Shown here: positions 35,283 to 46,408 of the stretch, one piece after another | How positions within the stretch are numbered: position 1 is the stretch's first letter | How the letters are laid out: every line of letters begins with the position of its first letter | NCBI GenBank assembly: GCA_033961575.1 | Contig: CM066737.1 | Span: 49,886,771 to 49,950,770 of the forward strand | Source: Aselliscus stoliczkanus | Taxonomy: Eukaryota; Chordata; Mammalia; Chiroptera; Hipposideridae | Direction of reading: 5' to 3' | DNA length: 64,000 nucleotides | Notes under the pieces: model-generated | What the model saw: the letters and a program-made list of their open reading frames with translations, nothing else | Told to the model about the DNA's origin: nothing | Databases searched by the model: none | Position numbers and translations under genes: made by a program

Positions 35283-37400
35283 TAGGGAGTCAGAGGGTCC
35301 AAGATGGTGGATTAGGTAAATGCTATGCCTACTGCATTCCAGCATCATGCCAAAATTACAAATAAATTATAGAATAATCAACCTAAAGAATCACCTGAAG
35401 TCTAGCTGAACAGAACCCCTATTACTAAAGATATAAAGAAGAGACCACATCAGGACTGGTAGGAGGGGCAAAGATATGAAACAGGCTGACCTGAAACCCA
35501 CAGATAGTGGTTGAACACCAGGAGGGACACCTGAATGGCAGAAGTCCCCCCTGAAGAGGGAGGAGTCCCAGCCCCACAATGGGCTCCCCAGCCCAGGGGT
35601 CTTGTATCGGGAAGAGGATTTCCCACAACATCTGGCAGTGAAAATCAGCAAGGACTCTGTCTGCCTGTCCCAGTGAGAAAGAAGGTGGCTGGAAAACAAG
35701 ATGCCCTATTAGGGGGCCTGCAACAGACTCACTCACTTGCAAATACTCACCTGTTCTCTGGTGGAAGGGTGGCAACTCGACAGGCAGCAGAGCCATACGG
35801 AAAAAGACTGAGTTTTGTGGATTTGGGGTGAGGGCTAGAGGGACAGCAGCCATTATCCCTGTGTGTACTCTACAGGAGGGCATCATCTTTTTTATGTTGA
35901 ACCCTCCCCCAAAGGGCCAAATCTAAGACCACATTGGTAAAATCCGAGCATGTGCACCACCTTGGTGATGCCCTTGGTAGCCACTCTGCACAGTTAGTAC
36001 TGCATATCCCAGGGCATTCTCAGCTACTAAGCAGCTGGCCCCACCTCACAAGCTGTGGAAGCATTCTACATCAGTGGACGGCCTGCAGCAGCTTGTGGAA
36101 CATTTGGTGGTGAACAACCTGTGCTGCAGCCTCTATTGGGCGGCTTCCAAGGACCTGCGGGCCTATGGTGAGCAGTGGCTAGCTGTGATGTTCTCAGGGC
36201 ATTTTTGTGAAATCGTCATGGGCCCGGCACTGGTGCAAGAACCGAAACTGCATTAACTTTGTAAAAACCACCACTTACAACCAGAAGCTCCCTGGAACCT
36301 TCCCTGCCCACCTACAGCAGCATTGACAAGGGTATTCTTGGTACCTGGGTGGCTGGCCTCGCCCAACAATCCCTGGAAGCCTTCTATGGCATCAAATGGC
36401 CCACAACTGCCTGGGAAACTTTTCTTGGTTGGTAGTAAGCTATAAGTGGTACCAAAGCTGCTCTAGGGAAGCTTTTGGGGATATGTGATATTGAAACGAG
36501 CAGTGTTCTGGTTTGTGGTGTTCCAGGGCATTTTGTGAAGTGGTCACAGGCCAGGCACTGTGCCTGAGGCAAGAAGTGACTGGATACAGTTTTCTCAGGG
36601 TATTTTGCTAATTGGTCACAGGCTAGACACTGGTGCAAGAACTGAATCGACATTAACCTTGTAACAACTGCTGGCTATGACTCGTGACTCCCTGGGACCC
36701 TGACACACCCAGCTAGTGCTACATCTCTAAAGGCACTCTTAACACCAGGTCACCCAGCCCAGCCCGCACACCTAAGGGGGCTCTTTCAATGTCAGAGTCT
36801 TATGGGTATCAGGCAGGTGGCAATAGGCCCAGATGGCTCTGGGCCATTTGCTAAACTGCCTCAGGCCAAATACTGGTGGCAGCTGGCCTCAGTTCACAGG
36901 GAGGCCACCCCTACATACCTTCAAGTCCAGCACAGACAACAGACAACCACATATAGCTTTGCAGTTCCTATTGGGTAGTTGCAGATTGGACACAGGCAGG
37001 ACTGAAATCAGCCTGCACAGGAGCCTATCCCAAGAGACACCAGAAACAATGCAGCCACAGTCCAGGTTCAGACGACACCAGAGCACTACCTGGTTTGCAC
37101 CACTAATTGTACAAAATGTGGGGTCACAACAAGCTCAAGACTCCATGGGTGGCTAATCCCCCTCTTAAGGATAAGTGCCCATATAGCAGCTCATACACTG
37201 AGGGCATAGTCAAACCTCAGTCAGCCTGGCAGGCAGTCCAAGCCACTGAGGTACCAAAGGCAATCAAAGTTCAACAACAAAAGAAGAACATACACAATAA
37301 ACTCAAGAGACACTCCTAGAACACACACAAAAGAGACCAGGGACACCATGCCATTGGACCACACAGGACACATACTACATAAGGCTGCCCAGCAAAGACT
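35283..37400 (+). promoter_or_regulatory. 5' UTR of the outer L1, with degenerate tandem units
   Basis: About 2.1 kb between the L1 5' end and ORF1. A degenerate unit recurs: 'cagggcatttttgtgaaatc' near 36197, 'cagggcattttgtgaagtgg' near 36524, 'cagggtattttgctaattgg' near 36596, each followed by 'ggcactggtgcaagaac' or a variant. By family this region holds the L1 promoter. This copy is old and CpG-poor. Confidence 0.65.
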
Positions 37401-37590
37401 GAGAGACATAGGAGATCTACGTAGTACATGGAAGCAAAAACAGAGCAGTGGCCAGAATGAGGAAACAAAGAAACATGTCCCAAATAAAAGAACACAAGAA
37501 ACCTGCACAAATGGAACTAATTGAAATGGAGGCAACCAACCTACCAGAGACAGAGTTTAAAACACTGATTATAAGAATGCTTGAGAAACT

Positions 37591-38215
37591 AGCAGAGGTA
37601 CTTGGGTAAACAGGTAATTGAGTGTTTGTGTAATTTGTCTCTTTTTCATGAAAAAGGAAATGTGTTAAGGAGGTTTAAACAGAAGAATAACTAATAGTGG
37701 CTTATATTTAGAATATTGCTATGGTAAAATAAAAAATATAAAAATGATGCCAAGTACTAAATTAAAACATATTGAATTTCATTAGTAAGTTGATATGACA
37801 AAACCATAACAACATAATTTTGGGTTTTTTCTTGTGAGAGAGAAAAGAAACATTTGTTTTCCTTTTGTCTTTTATATTTGAGACCACTGGTTCACCCTTA
37901 ATTCCATATGACTCGCTAGCTGTATTTTTTTTTAACTATGACTGCAGTTCTTGGAGAACAACGTTGACAGCTTTGAGCTGACAAAGAATCATTATAATCA
38001 GTGCTGAAGATATGAAATCACAATGAGACAGAATTTGTGTTGACAGCAGCAAGGACCACATACTGTGATAGTTTGCATTAGAAACTCAACAGGTGTAATA
38101 TGCAAACTGAATCACAGTAGAGGATTTGAAGACCTTATGACATGAAAATGTCATTTTTTGTTCAAGTACCTTTTTACTGTGTTAAAATTAAAAAATATTT
38201 CAGTCAAAAAAAAAC
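37591..38215 (+). pseudogene. Retrocopy of an unidentified transcript, inserted in L1 ORF1
   Basis: A 625-bp non-L1 block inside L1 ORF1. It is bounded by 'gaatgcttgagaaact' (37575-37590) and 'gaatgcttaaggaact' (38216-38231), a 16-bp target duplication with two differences. It ends in a 9-base A tail, with 'attaaa' about 20 bases before it, a usable poly(A) signal. It has no long open frame, so it is most likely the 3' UTR of a host mRNA copied by L1. The source gene is not recognised. Confidence 0.75.
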
Positions 38216-38290
38216 GAATGCTTAAGGAACTTAGTGAGAATATCAACAAAGAGATAGCAAGCATAAAGAAGGATATAAAAAAACAAAAAA

Positions 38291-38424
38291 GGGGCCAGCC
38301 AAGTGGCTCAGTTGGTTAAAAGCTCACTCAAGAGTGCGAGCTGAGCTCTGAGTAACAGCAGTTTGATGCCCAGCCCGAGTTGAGCTGCCAACAGGTGGCA
38401 GGATGGCTCAGCTAAAAAAAAAAA
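38291..38424 (+). mobile_element. Second bat SINE family, inside L1 ORF1
   Basis: 'ggggccagccaagtggctca', 'aagagtgcgagctgagctct', 'gcagtttgatgcccagcccg', 'caacaggtggcaggatggct' and an A tail. A-rich flanks are compatible with a target duplication. Confidence 0.92.
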
Positions 38425-38556
38425 CCAAAAACACGAAACATAACCAGTCAGAAATACACAATAGAATATCTGAAATGACGAATACACTAGACGAAATTAA
38501 GATTGAATCAGTGATTTAGATGACAACATAGCAGAATGCAGCCAATCGGAACAATG

Positions 38557-38564
38557 TGGGGGGG

Positions 38565-38617
<53 letters not shown>
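38557..38617 (+). repeat. G-run followed by (GA)n in L1 ORF1
   Basis: About eleven G then about 24 GA units. The repeat lies inside the decayed ORF1 of the outer L1, where 'ggaacaatgtggg' leads into it and 'aagaattaaagaaaaagaag' follows. Confidence 0.95.
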
Positions 38618-38619
<2 letters not shown>

Positions 38620-39069
38620 ATTAAAGAAAAAGAAGATAGTTTAAAGGACATCTGGGACAACATCAAGTGTAACCGCATTCACATCATAGGAGAACCAGAA
38701 GAAGAGAAGGAGGGAGGAGTCATGAACCTATTTGAAGAAATAATTAATGAAAACTTCCCTAACCTGTGAAATGAAATAGATATACAAGCCCAGGAAGTCC
38801 AGAGTCCCAAACAAGATGAACCCAAACAGGTGAACACCAAGAAACATAATTAAAAGGGCAAATGTTACAGACAAAGAGAGAAGCCTAAAAGTAACAAGAG
38901 GAAGACATCTAGTTACATAAAAGGAGCTCCCATAAGGCTATCAGGTGATGTCGCAACAGCAATTTTGCAGGCCAGGAGGGAGTGGCAGGAAATATTCAAA
39001 GTAATGAAAAACCAGGGCCTACAATCAAGACTACTCTACCCAGCAAGGCTATCATTTAAAATTGAAAGG
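38618..39069 (+). pseudogene. L1 ORF1 middle and C-terminal part (outer L1), decayed
   Basis: Gives 'EDSLKDIWDNIKCNRIHIIG', then 'NENFPN', followed by stops, then 'QARREWQEIFKV'-like and 'SRLLYPARLSFKIE'-like sequence in shifted frames. It breaks at 39069 and resumes at 42434 after the inserted elements. Confidence 0.8.
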
Positions 39070-39186
39070 GGGGGCCGGCTAAATGGCACGCTGGTTTAGT
39101 GCTGGCTTGGGAGACCAGTGGCCCAGGTTCGGGTCCCACATGTGGGGGCAGTGACACTGCCCTCAAAAAACAAACAAACAAAGCAT
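39070..39186 (+). mobile_element. VES-type bat SINE, short form
   Basis: 'gggccggctaaatggcacgc' to 'gtgacactgccctc' plus a CAAA tail. Flanks 'aaaattgaaagg' (39058-39069) and 'aaaattgaagg' (39187-39197). The right flank is also the left target repeat of the inner L1. Confidence 0.93.
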
Positions 39187-40823
39187 AAAATTGAAGGGGA
39201 GTCAAAAATGAATATGATACCCAGAAATAAATTTAACAAAGGATGTGAAGGACCTATACACTGAAAATTATAAGACATTTTTAAAAGAAATTGAAGACAC
39301 AAAGAAATGGAAACACATTCCGTGTTCATGGATTGGAAGAATCTACATAATTAAAATGTCCATATTACCCAAAGCAATACACAGATTTAATGCAATCCCC
39401 ATCAAAATCCCAATGGCATTTTTTAAAGAAATAGAACAAAAAGACGTCACATTTGTATGGCATCACAAAAGACCCTGAATAACCAAAGCACTCCTAAAAA
39501 AAGAATAAGTCTGGAGGTATCAAACCCCCTGACTTCAGCTTGAATTACAGAGCAACAATAATCAAAACAGCATAGTATTGGCAGAAAAACAGACACACAA
39601 ACCACTGGCATAGAATTGAAAATCCAGAAATAAACCCATATAAATATGGGTTTGTTTATAATTAGACAGATAATTTTGACAAAGGAGTGAAAAACAATGG
39701 AGAAAAGAGACTCTTCAATAAATGGTGCTGCGAAAATTGGGAATCCATGTGTAACAGAATAAAACTAGACTGCTATCTCTCATCGTGTACCAAACTTAAC
39801 TCAAAATGGATCAAAAACACAAGACCTGAAACAATAAACTGCATAAAAGAAAATATAGGTACTAAACATATAGACCTTGGGTTCAAAAAGAATTGTATGA
39901 ATTTGACCTCAAAGGCAAGGGAAGTAAAAGCTGAAATAAGTGAATGGTACTATATAAAACTAGAAAGATTCTGCACAGCAAAAGTAACCATCAACAAAAC
40001 AAAGATACAACCAACCAAATGGGAGAAGATATTTGCAAACAATGCACATGAAATAGGCTAATAATCAAAATATACTCGTATAAGGAACTCATGCAACTCA
40101 ACAACAAAAAGACAAACAATCCAATTTAAAAAACAATAGGCAGAGGACATGAACAGACAATTCTCCCAAGAAGACATACAAACAGCCAAGACATATAGGA
40201 AAAAAATGCTCAACTTCACTAGGTATTAGGGAAATGCAAATAAAAAACACAATGAGATATCACCTCACACCTGTTAGAATGGCTATCATCAATAAGACAA
40301 TAAGTGTTGGAGAGGCTATGGAGAAAAAGAAACCCTCATATACTGTTGGTGGGAATGTAGATTGGTGTAGGCACTATGGAAGGCAGTGTGGAAATTCATC
40401 AAAAAATTAAAAATAGCATTACCATGTGTCCCAGCAATCCCTCTCCTGGGTATATACCCCAAATATCTGAAAATATTTATCTGTAAAGATATATATGCTC
40501 TGATGTTTATTACAGCTTTATTTATGGTGGACAAGAAATGGAAAGAACCAGTGTCCTTTGATAAATGATTGGATAAAGAAGATGTGGTATATATGATGTC
40601 TGACAACAAACTTCATGAACTCATCTTAGAAAAAGTGCTACATAACTCATTGCTGAATATCACTATGGTCACCTTTGAAATACTCCCCTTGGGGAGCTAT
40701 GCACCAATGCCGAGCTTAGTCCCCCCTTCAAAGCAATTTTGGAACTCTTTTTCTGGAATGGCCATCAGAGCTGTCATCGTATTATCCTTGATGTCCTGAC
40801 TGTCATCAAAATGTCTTCTTTCA

Positions 40824-40922
40824 GGGCCGGCCAAGTGGCGCATTGGTTAAGAGCTGGCTTGGGACGCCAGCAGCCCCAGTTCGGATCCCACATATGAGGG
40901 CCAATGACACTGCCCTCTAAAA
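40824..40922 (+). mobile_element. VES-type bat SINE inside the mariner
   Basis: 'gggccggccaagtggcgcat' to 'ccaatgacactgccctct'. Perfect 16-bp target duplication 'aaaatgtcttctttca' at 40808-40823 and 40923-40938, so it is younger than the mariner. Confidence 0.95.
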
Positions 40923-41156
40923 AAAATGTCTTCTTTCAATATTTCCTTTATCTTTGGGTAAAGAAAGAAGTCACTGGGGGCCAGATCAGATGAGTAGGAA
41001 GGGTGCTCCAATACAGTTATTTGTTTACTGGCTAAAAAGTCCCTTTAGACAGTGCCGTGTGAGCTGGTGCATTGTCATGATGCAAGAGTCATGAATTGTT
41101 GGCAAAAAGTTCAGGTTGTTTTTGTCTGACTCTTTTATGCAGCCTTCTTAGCATTT

Positions 41157-41672
41157 CTAAATAGCGAACTTGGTTAACTGTTTGTCCAGTTGGCACAAAT
41201 TCATAATGAATAATCCCTCTGACATCAAAAAAAGATTAGCAACATCGTTTTGATTCTTGATTTGCACTGAAGAAACTTTTTTGTGCACTTTGATGCTTTG
41301 TTTGAGGGTTGTGTTGGTACATGCATGTTTCATTATCAGTGATAACACAGCCCAAAATATCGTCTTGCCTCCCCAAATAGTCTTGGCAAACTTTGACTCT
41401 CCTTTGCTTTTGCTCATTGGTGAGCTCCTCTGGGACCATTTTTGCACACATATTTCTCATGCCAAGATTTTCAGTTAGATTTTCCTAACTGTTTCTCTAT
41501 TTATGTTCACTTGGTCTGCTATGCTTCTCACAGTCAGCTGATGATTTTGACAAACAACTCGACAAATATTTGCAATGTTTTCATCAGTTCTGCTCATTAC
41601 TGGCTTCCCTGACCTCTCTTCATCATTGACGCATTCTCTCCCATCTGAAAAACGTTTAATGTATTTGTGCAC
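41157..41672 (-). pseudogene. Mariner transposase, broken
   Basis: 41672-41475 gives the N-terminal DNA-binding part, with 'RSGKPVMSRTDENI' and the helix-turn-helix 'LTVRSIADQVNINRETVRKI'. 41447-41157 and an overlapping frame carry the start of the catalytic region ('TDNETCMYQHNPQTK' in one frame). Stops and frameshifts break it and a SINE interrupts the rest, so it is inactive. Mariner transposases cut and paste at TA with a DD34D catalytic triad. Confidence 0.88.
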
Positions 41673-42383
41673 TGCTGTTTAATTCATAGATTTAACTCCA
41701 TAAACTTGGACTAAAATGTCCCTGATTTCACTTCCACTCTTGCCAAGTTTAACAAGAAATTTAATGTTTGTTCATTGCTCTAATTCAAGCTCAGACATTC
41801 TTGCAACAGCACAGAAAAACAAACAACACTTGAACACCACTCAGCAAGACACTGCCACACTTCAACACAAACACAGTTTTGAGACACTGATATACTAAGG
41901 TTATGAAACCTTATTGAGCTTTTTGTAGAGTGCTGCCATTGCAAGCACATGGTGGCAAGTTCGCGAACTTAATTGTCAGGCCTCATATACACAATTGAAT
42001 ACTAATCTGCCGTAAGAAAAGACGAAATACTGTCATTTGCAACAACATGGATGGATCTTGAGATTATTATGCTAAGCAAAATAAGTCAGACAGAAAAAGT
42101 CAAGAATCATATGACTTCACTCATATGTGGGATATAAAACTGAAAGCAACAAAGGAACAACACAAACAAAAAAAGAAACAAAACTCATAGACACAGACAG
42201 CAGTTTAGTGGTTACCAGAGGGTAAGGGAGGAGGGAGATGATAGTAGAGGGTAAAAGGAATCAAATATATGCTGATGGAAGGAGAACTGACTGGGTGGTG
42301 AGCACACAATGTGATATATAGATGAGTACTATACAATTGTACACTTGAAAACCTATGTAAATTTACTAACCATTGTCACCCCC

Positions 42384-42396
42384 AATAAATATAAAA

Positions 42397-42433
<37 letters not shown>
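42384..42433 (+). repeat. (TAAA)n tail of the inner L1
   Basis: A run of TAAA units that forms the 3' tail of the L1 insertion, followed at once by the right target repeat. Confidence 0.92.
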
Positions 42434-42435
<2 letters not shown>

Positions 42436-42580
42436 AATTGAAGGAGACACAAAAGAACTTTCCAATTAAAAAAAAATCTAAAAGAATCCATTACCACCAA
42501 GCCAGTATTACAAGACAGATTAAAACTACTTCTTTAAGCAAAAGAAAGGGGAAAACGATCAAACAAAAATAAAAAATATT

Positions 42581-42674
42581 GGGCTGGACGAGTGGCGCGG
42601 TGGTTAAGTGCTGGCTTGGGAAGCCAGTGGCCCCGGTTCGGGTCCCACATATGAGGGCCAGTGACACTGCCCTC
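42581..42674 (+). mobile_element. VES-type bat SINE, short form
   Basis: 'gggctggacgagtggcgcgg' to 'tgacactgccctc'. Target duplication 'aaaaaatatt' at 42571-42580 and 42675-42684. Lies at the ORF1-ORF2 junction of the outer L1. Confidence 0.94.
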
Positions 42675-42848
42675 AAAAAATATTAATAATAAAATGGCAA
42701 TAAATATGCACCTATTAATAATCACTTTAAATGTAAATGGATTAAATATTCCAATCAAAAGATACAGGGTAGCAGAATGGATAAGAAAGCAAGACCCATG
42801 CATATGCTGTCTATAAAGGACCCATCTCAGATCAAAAAACATACATAG

Positions 42849-42993
42849 AGGGGCTGGCTGAGTGGCTCAGTTTTTTAAGAGCTCACTCAAGAGTGCTAGC
42901 TGAGCTCTGAGCAGCAGCAGTTTGATGCCCAGCCCGAGCTGAGCTGCCACTGAGCTGCCAACAGGTGGCAGGATGGCTCAGCTAAAAAAAAAG
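42849..42993 (+). mobile_element. Second bat SINE family, inside L1 ORF2
   Basis: 'gctggctgagtggctcagtt' to 'ggcaggatggctcagct' and an A tail. Target duplication 'acatacatag' at 42839-42848 and 42994-43003. Has the longer 'gctgccactgagctgcc' middle. Confidence 0.94.
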
Positions 42994-45373
42994 ACATACA
43001 TAGACTGAAAGTAAAGGGATGGAAAAAGGTATTTCACACAAATAGAATTTTTTAAAAAGCTGGGGTAGCACTACTTATATCAGACAAAATACACTTTAAA
43101 ACAAAGACTATACTAAGAGATAAAAAGGACATTACATAATAACAAGGCAATCAATGCATCAAAGGGCATAACCCTAGTAAACATATATGCCTCCCAATAT
43201 GGGAGAATCTAAATATACAAAACAAATATTGACTGACATAAAAGCAGAAATCAACAGTAACACAATCATAGTAAGGAACTTTAACAGCCTACTGACACAA
43301 ATGGACAGATATTCCAGACCAAATATCAACACAGAAAGAGTAGCCTTAAATGACACACTAGACCAGATGGATTTGATATTTTTAGAGGATTTCACCCCAA
43401 TGCAGCAGAATATACATTCTTTTCATGTGCACATGGAACATTTTGCAAGATCGACTACATGTTAGGACACAAAACAAGTCTCAATAAATTTAAAAAGATT
43501 GAGATCATATCAAGTGTCTTTTCTGACTACAGTGCTATGAAACTAGAAATCAATTACAATAAAAAAGCTGAAAGACAAAAACACATGTTGGCTAAATAAC
43601 ATGATACTATATAATGAATGGGTCGATAATGGGATCAAAGAAGAAATCAAAAGATAACTTAGGACAAATAAAAATGAAAACAAAATGACCCAAAATCTAT
43701 GGGACACAGAGAAAGCAGTGTCCCTAAGAGGGACATTCCTAAGAGGGACATTCATAGAAACACAGGCCTACCGGAAGAAACATGAAAAAACTCAAACAGT
43801 CTAACCTTACATCTAAGGGAACTGTAAAGAGAGCAGCAAACAAAGCTCAGAGTAAGTGAAAGGAAGGAAATAATAAAGATCAGAGTGGAAATAAACAAAA
43901 TAGAGGCTAAAAAACTGTATAAAAGATCAATGAAACAAACAGCTGTTTTTATGATAAAATAAACAAAATGGACAGACCTTTAACTAGAATCACCAAGAAA
44001 AAAGAGAGATGGCCCAAATAAACAGAAAATCAGAAGTGAAAGTGGAGAAGTGACAATAGACACCACAGAAATATAAAAAAAATTAAAGAAAATATTACCA
44101 CCAACTATATGCCAACAAATTGTACAATCTGGTAGAAATGGATAAATTCCTAGAAGAATAAAATCTTGCATGGCTGAATCAAGAAGAAACCGAAAATTTG
44201 AACAGTTCAATGACTACCAAAAAAATTGAATTAGTAATCAACAATCTCCCAGTAAACAAAATTCCTGGACCAGGTGGCTTCACAGGTGAATTTTACCAAA
44301 CACTCAATAAAGAATTAACACCTATTCTCAAAATATTTCAAGAAATCCAAGAGGAGGGAAAGCTCCAAGCTCATTTTACAAGGCCACCATTACCCTGATT
44401 CTAAAACCAGACTAACACATTACAAGAAAAGAAAACTATAGTTCAATATACCTAACAAACATAGATGCAAAAATCGTTAACAAAATCTTAGCCAACTGAA
44501 TTCAGCAATACAAAAAAAAGATCATACACCATGATGAAAGAATTCATTCCTGGTATGCAAGGTTGGTTCCATATCCAAAAATTAATGTGATGCACCACAT
44601 AAACAAAATGAAAAATAAAAGTCATATCGTCATATCAATAGATGCAGGAAAAGCATTTGAGAAAATCCAGCATCCATTTATGCTAAAAACTCTCAGCAAA
44701 GTGGGAATACAGGGAACATATCTCAACATAGTAAATGCCATATGTGACAAACTCACAGCTAATATCATACTCAATGGGGAGAACTAAAAGCATTCTCCTT
44801 AAGATTAGGCACAAGACAAGGATGCCCACTTTCACAACTTTTATTCAACATAGTACTGGAAATTCTAGCCAGAGCAATCAGACAAGAAAAAAAATAAAAG
44901 GTATCCAAATTGGAAAGGAAGAAGTAAAATTGTCATTATTTGTATATGATATATAGAGAGAAACCACAAATATTCCACCAAAAATCTATTAGAACTCATA
45001 AATGAATTTAGTAATGTAATGGGATACAAAATTAATATTCAGAAATCAGTTGCATTTTTATATACCAATAATGGACTATCAGAAAGAAAAATTAAGGAAA
45101 CATTCTTATATACAATTACATCTCCAAAATAAAATACTTAGGAATAAATATAACCAAGGAAGTAAAACACCTGTACTCACAATATTATAAGATATTGAAG
45201 AGAAAAATTAAAGAAGATACAAATCAATAGAAACATATTCCATGCTCATGGATATGAAGAATTAATATAGTTAATATGTCCATACAACACAAAGCATCCT
45301 ATAGTTTCAGTGTAACTCCTATCAAAATGCCAAAGGCATTTTTCACAGACCTAGAAAAAAAAATCTTAATATA

Positions 45374-45450
45374 TTGGGTTGTCAGAAGAGTCATGACACT
45401 TTTTTTCTGTTTTTCATTACAAAAATGTGTCATGACTTTTCTGACAACCA
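45374..45450. mobile_element. Mariner-like hairpin MITE of about 77 bp
   Basis: Two arms of about 30 bases are near-perfect inverted repeats: left 'gggttgtcagaagagtcatg', right read in reverse 'tggttgtcagaaaagtcatg', both continuing 'acac' and T-runs, with a loop of about 17 bases. It is flanked by TA (45372-45373 and 45451-45452). Size and layout match MADE1-type mariner MITEs. It splits the outer L1 ORF2. Confidence 0.9.
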
Positions 45451-45560
45451 TATATACACAGAAGACCCCCAAGTAACCATGACAATCCTGAGAAAGAAGA
45501 ATAAAGTTGAAGGTATCATGCTACATGACATGAAATTATAGTACAGGGCAATAGTAATCA

Positions 45561-45768
45561 AAAAGCTTCGTTCCATTGTCATAGATTAAATGACCATATA
45601 TGGATGGATTTATTTCTGGGTTCTCTATTCTGTTCTTTGTAAATATTTTGTAGGGTGTCAGATGGACACATGTCTTGTTAGGGAGATCACTTCATGGACA
45701 GTGTAGAGGCTTGACCACTGCACTGTACACCTGAAGCTGAAGTTGAATAATACTGTATGTCAACTATA

Positions 45769-45821
<53 letters not shown>

Positions 45822-45985
45822 TCACAGGATGTGGAGTATAGTGTGGGGATTGGATTCAATGGAATTTTAATAGATACGTATGATGTTGGGGGGCAGTGGA
45901 TTGTAGAGGGGGTTGTCATTTTTTGAGGGGTGAAAAGTGTAACTATTCCATTGTTTTGTACACCTGAAACTAATAATAATTTTAA
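45561..45985 (+). mobile_element. L1 end with a 5' inversion
   Basis: 45565-45641 is L1 ORF2 in antisense ('gattaaatgaccatatatgg', 'atttctgggttctctattct'). The sequence then turns into sense L1 3' UTR ('atggacagtgtagaggcttg', 'ggatgtggagtatagtgtgg', 'ttgtacacctgaaactaat'). This is the twin-priming pattern. The outer L1 resumes at 45985 with 'acccagcatggtattggcat'. Confidence 0.85.
45771..45819 (+). repeat. (AT)n microsatellite
   Basis: About 24 AT units inside the L1 3' UTR. The same place in the 63.0-kb copy is a short ATATAT, so it expanded in this copy. Confidence 0.96.
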
Positions 45986-46114
45986 AAACCCAGCATGGTA
46001 TTGGCATAAAAAAACAGACACATAGATCCATGTAATAGAATTGAGGGCCCAGAAATGAATCCATGCCTATATGGTCAATTAATTTATCACAAAGGAAGCA
46101 AGAATTTACATTGG

Positions 46115-46229
46115 GGGGCCGGCTTAGTGGTGTGATGGTTAAGCACTGGCTTAGGAAGCCAGTGGCCCCGGTTCGGGTCCCACATATGAGGGTCAGTGAC
46201 ACTGCCCTCAAAAAAAAAAAAGAGAAAGC
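46115..46229 (+). mobile_element. VES-type bat SINE, short form
   Basis: 'ggggccggcttagtggtgtg' to 'gtgacactgccctc' plus an A tail. Target duplication 'atttacattgg' at 46104-46114 and 46230-46240. Confidence 0.94.
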
Positions 46230-46408
46230 ATTTACATTGGGATAAAGACAGTGTATTCAATAAATGGTTCTGGGAAAAATGGACAGATGCATGCAAAAAA
46301 ATGAAAGTGGACTACCCTTTTACCCTATGTACAGGAATAAACTCAAAATGGACTGAAATGTAAAACTCAAAACCATAAAACTCTTAAAAGAAAGTAGAAG
46401 TAAACTCT

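Larger units (their letters stand above)
40594..41985 (-). mobile_element. Mariner (Tc1/mariner) transposon, near full length, split by a SINE
   Basis: Flanked by TA (40592-40593 and 41986-41987). The ends are inverted repeats of about 28 bp: left 'tgatgtctgacaacaaactt', right read in reverse 'tgaggcctgacaattaagtt'. Without the SINE it is about 1.28 kb, the usual mariner size. It splits the inner L1 at a TA in 'gtggtatata'. Transposase frames are on the minus strand. Confidence 0.92.
39198..42433 (+). mobile_element. Inner L1, 5' truncated, inserted into ORF1 of the outer L1
   Basis: Starts in late ORF2 ('atgatacccagaaataaatt'), continues through the C-terminal part and 3' UTR and ends in a (TAAA)n tail at 42384-42433. 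Flanking 'aaaattgaagg' at 39187-39197 and 42434-42444 is the target duplication. The outer ORF1 resumes directly after it. A mariner (40594-41985) splits the ORF2 end, and the L1 sequence picks up again at the TA. ORF2 is decayed, with fragments at 39245-39478 and 39687-40061. Confidence 0.9.

Noticed and set aside
40569..40799. 76-codon + strand frame at the mariner end
   Set aside because: It is the antisense shadow of the mariner transposase C-terminus.
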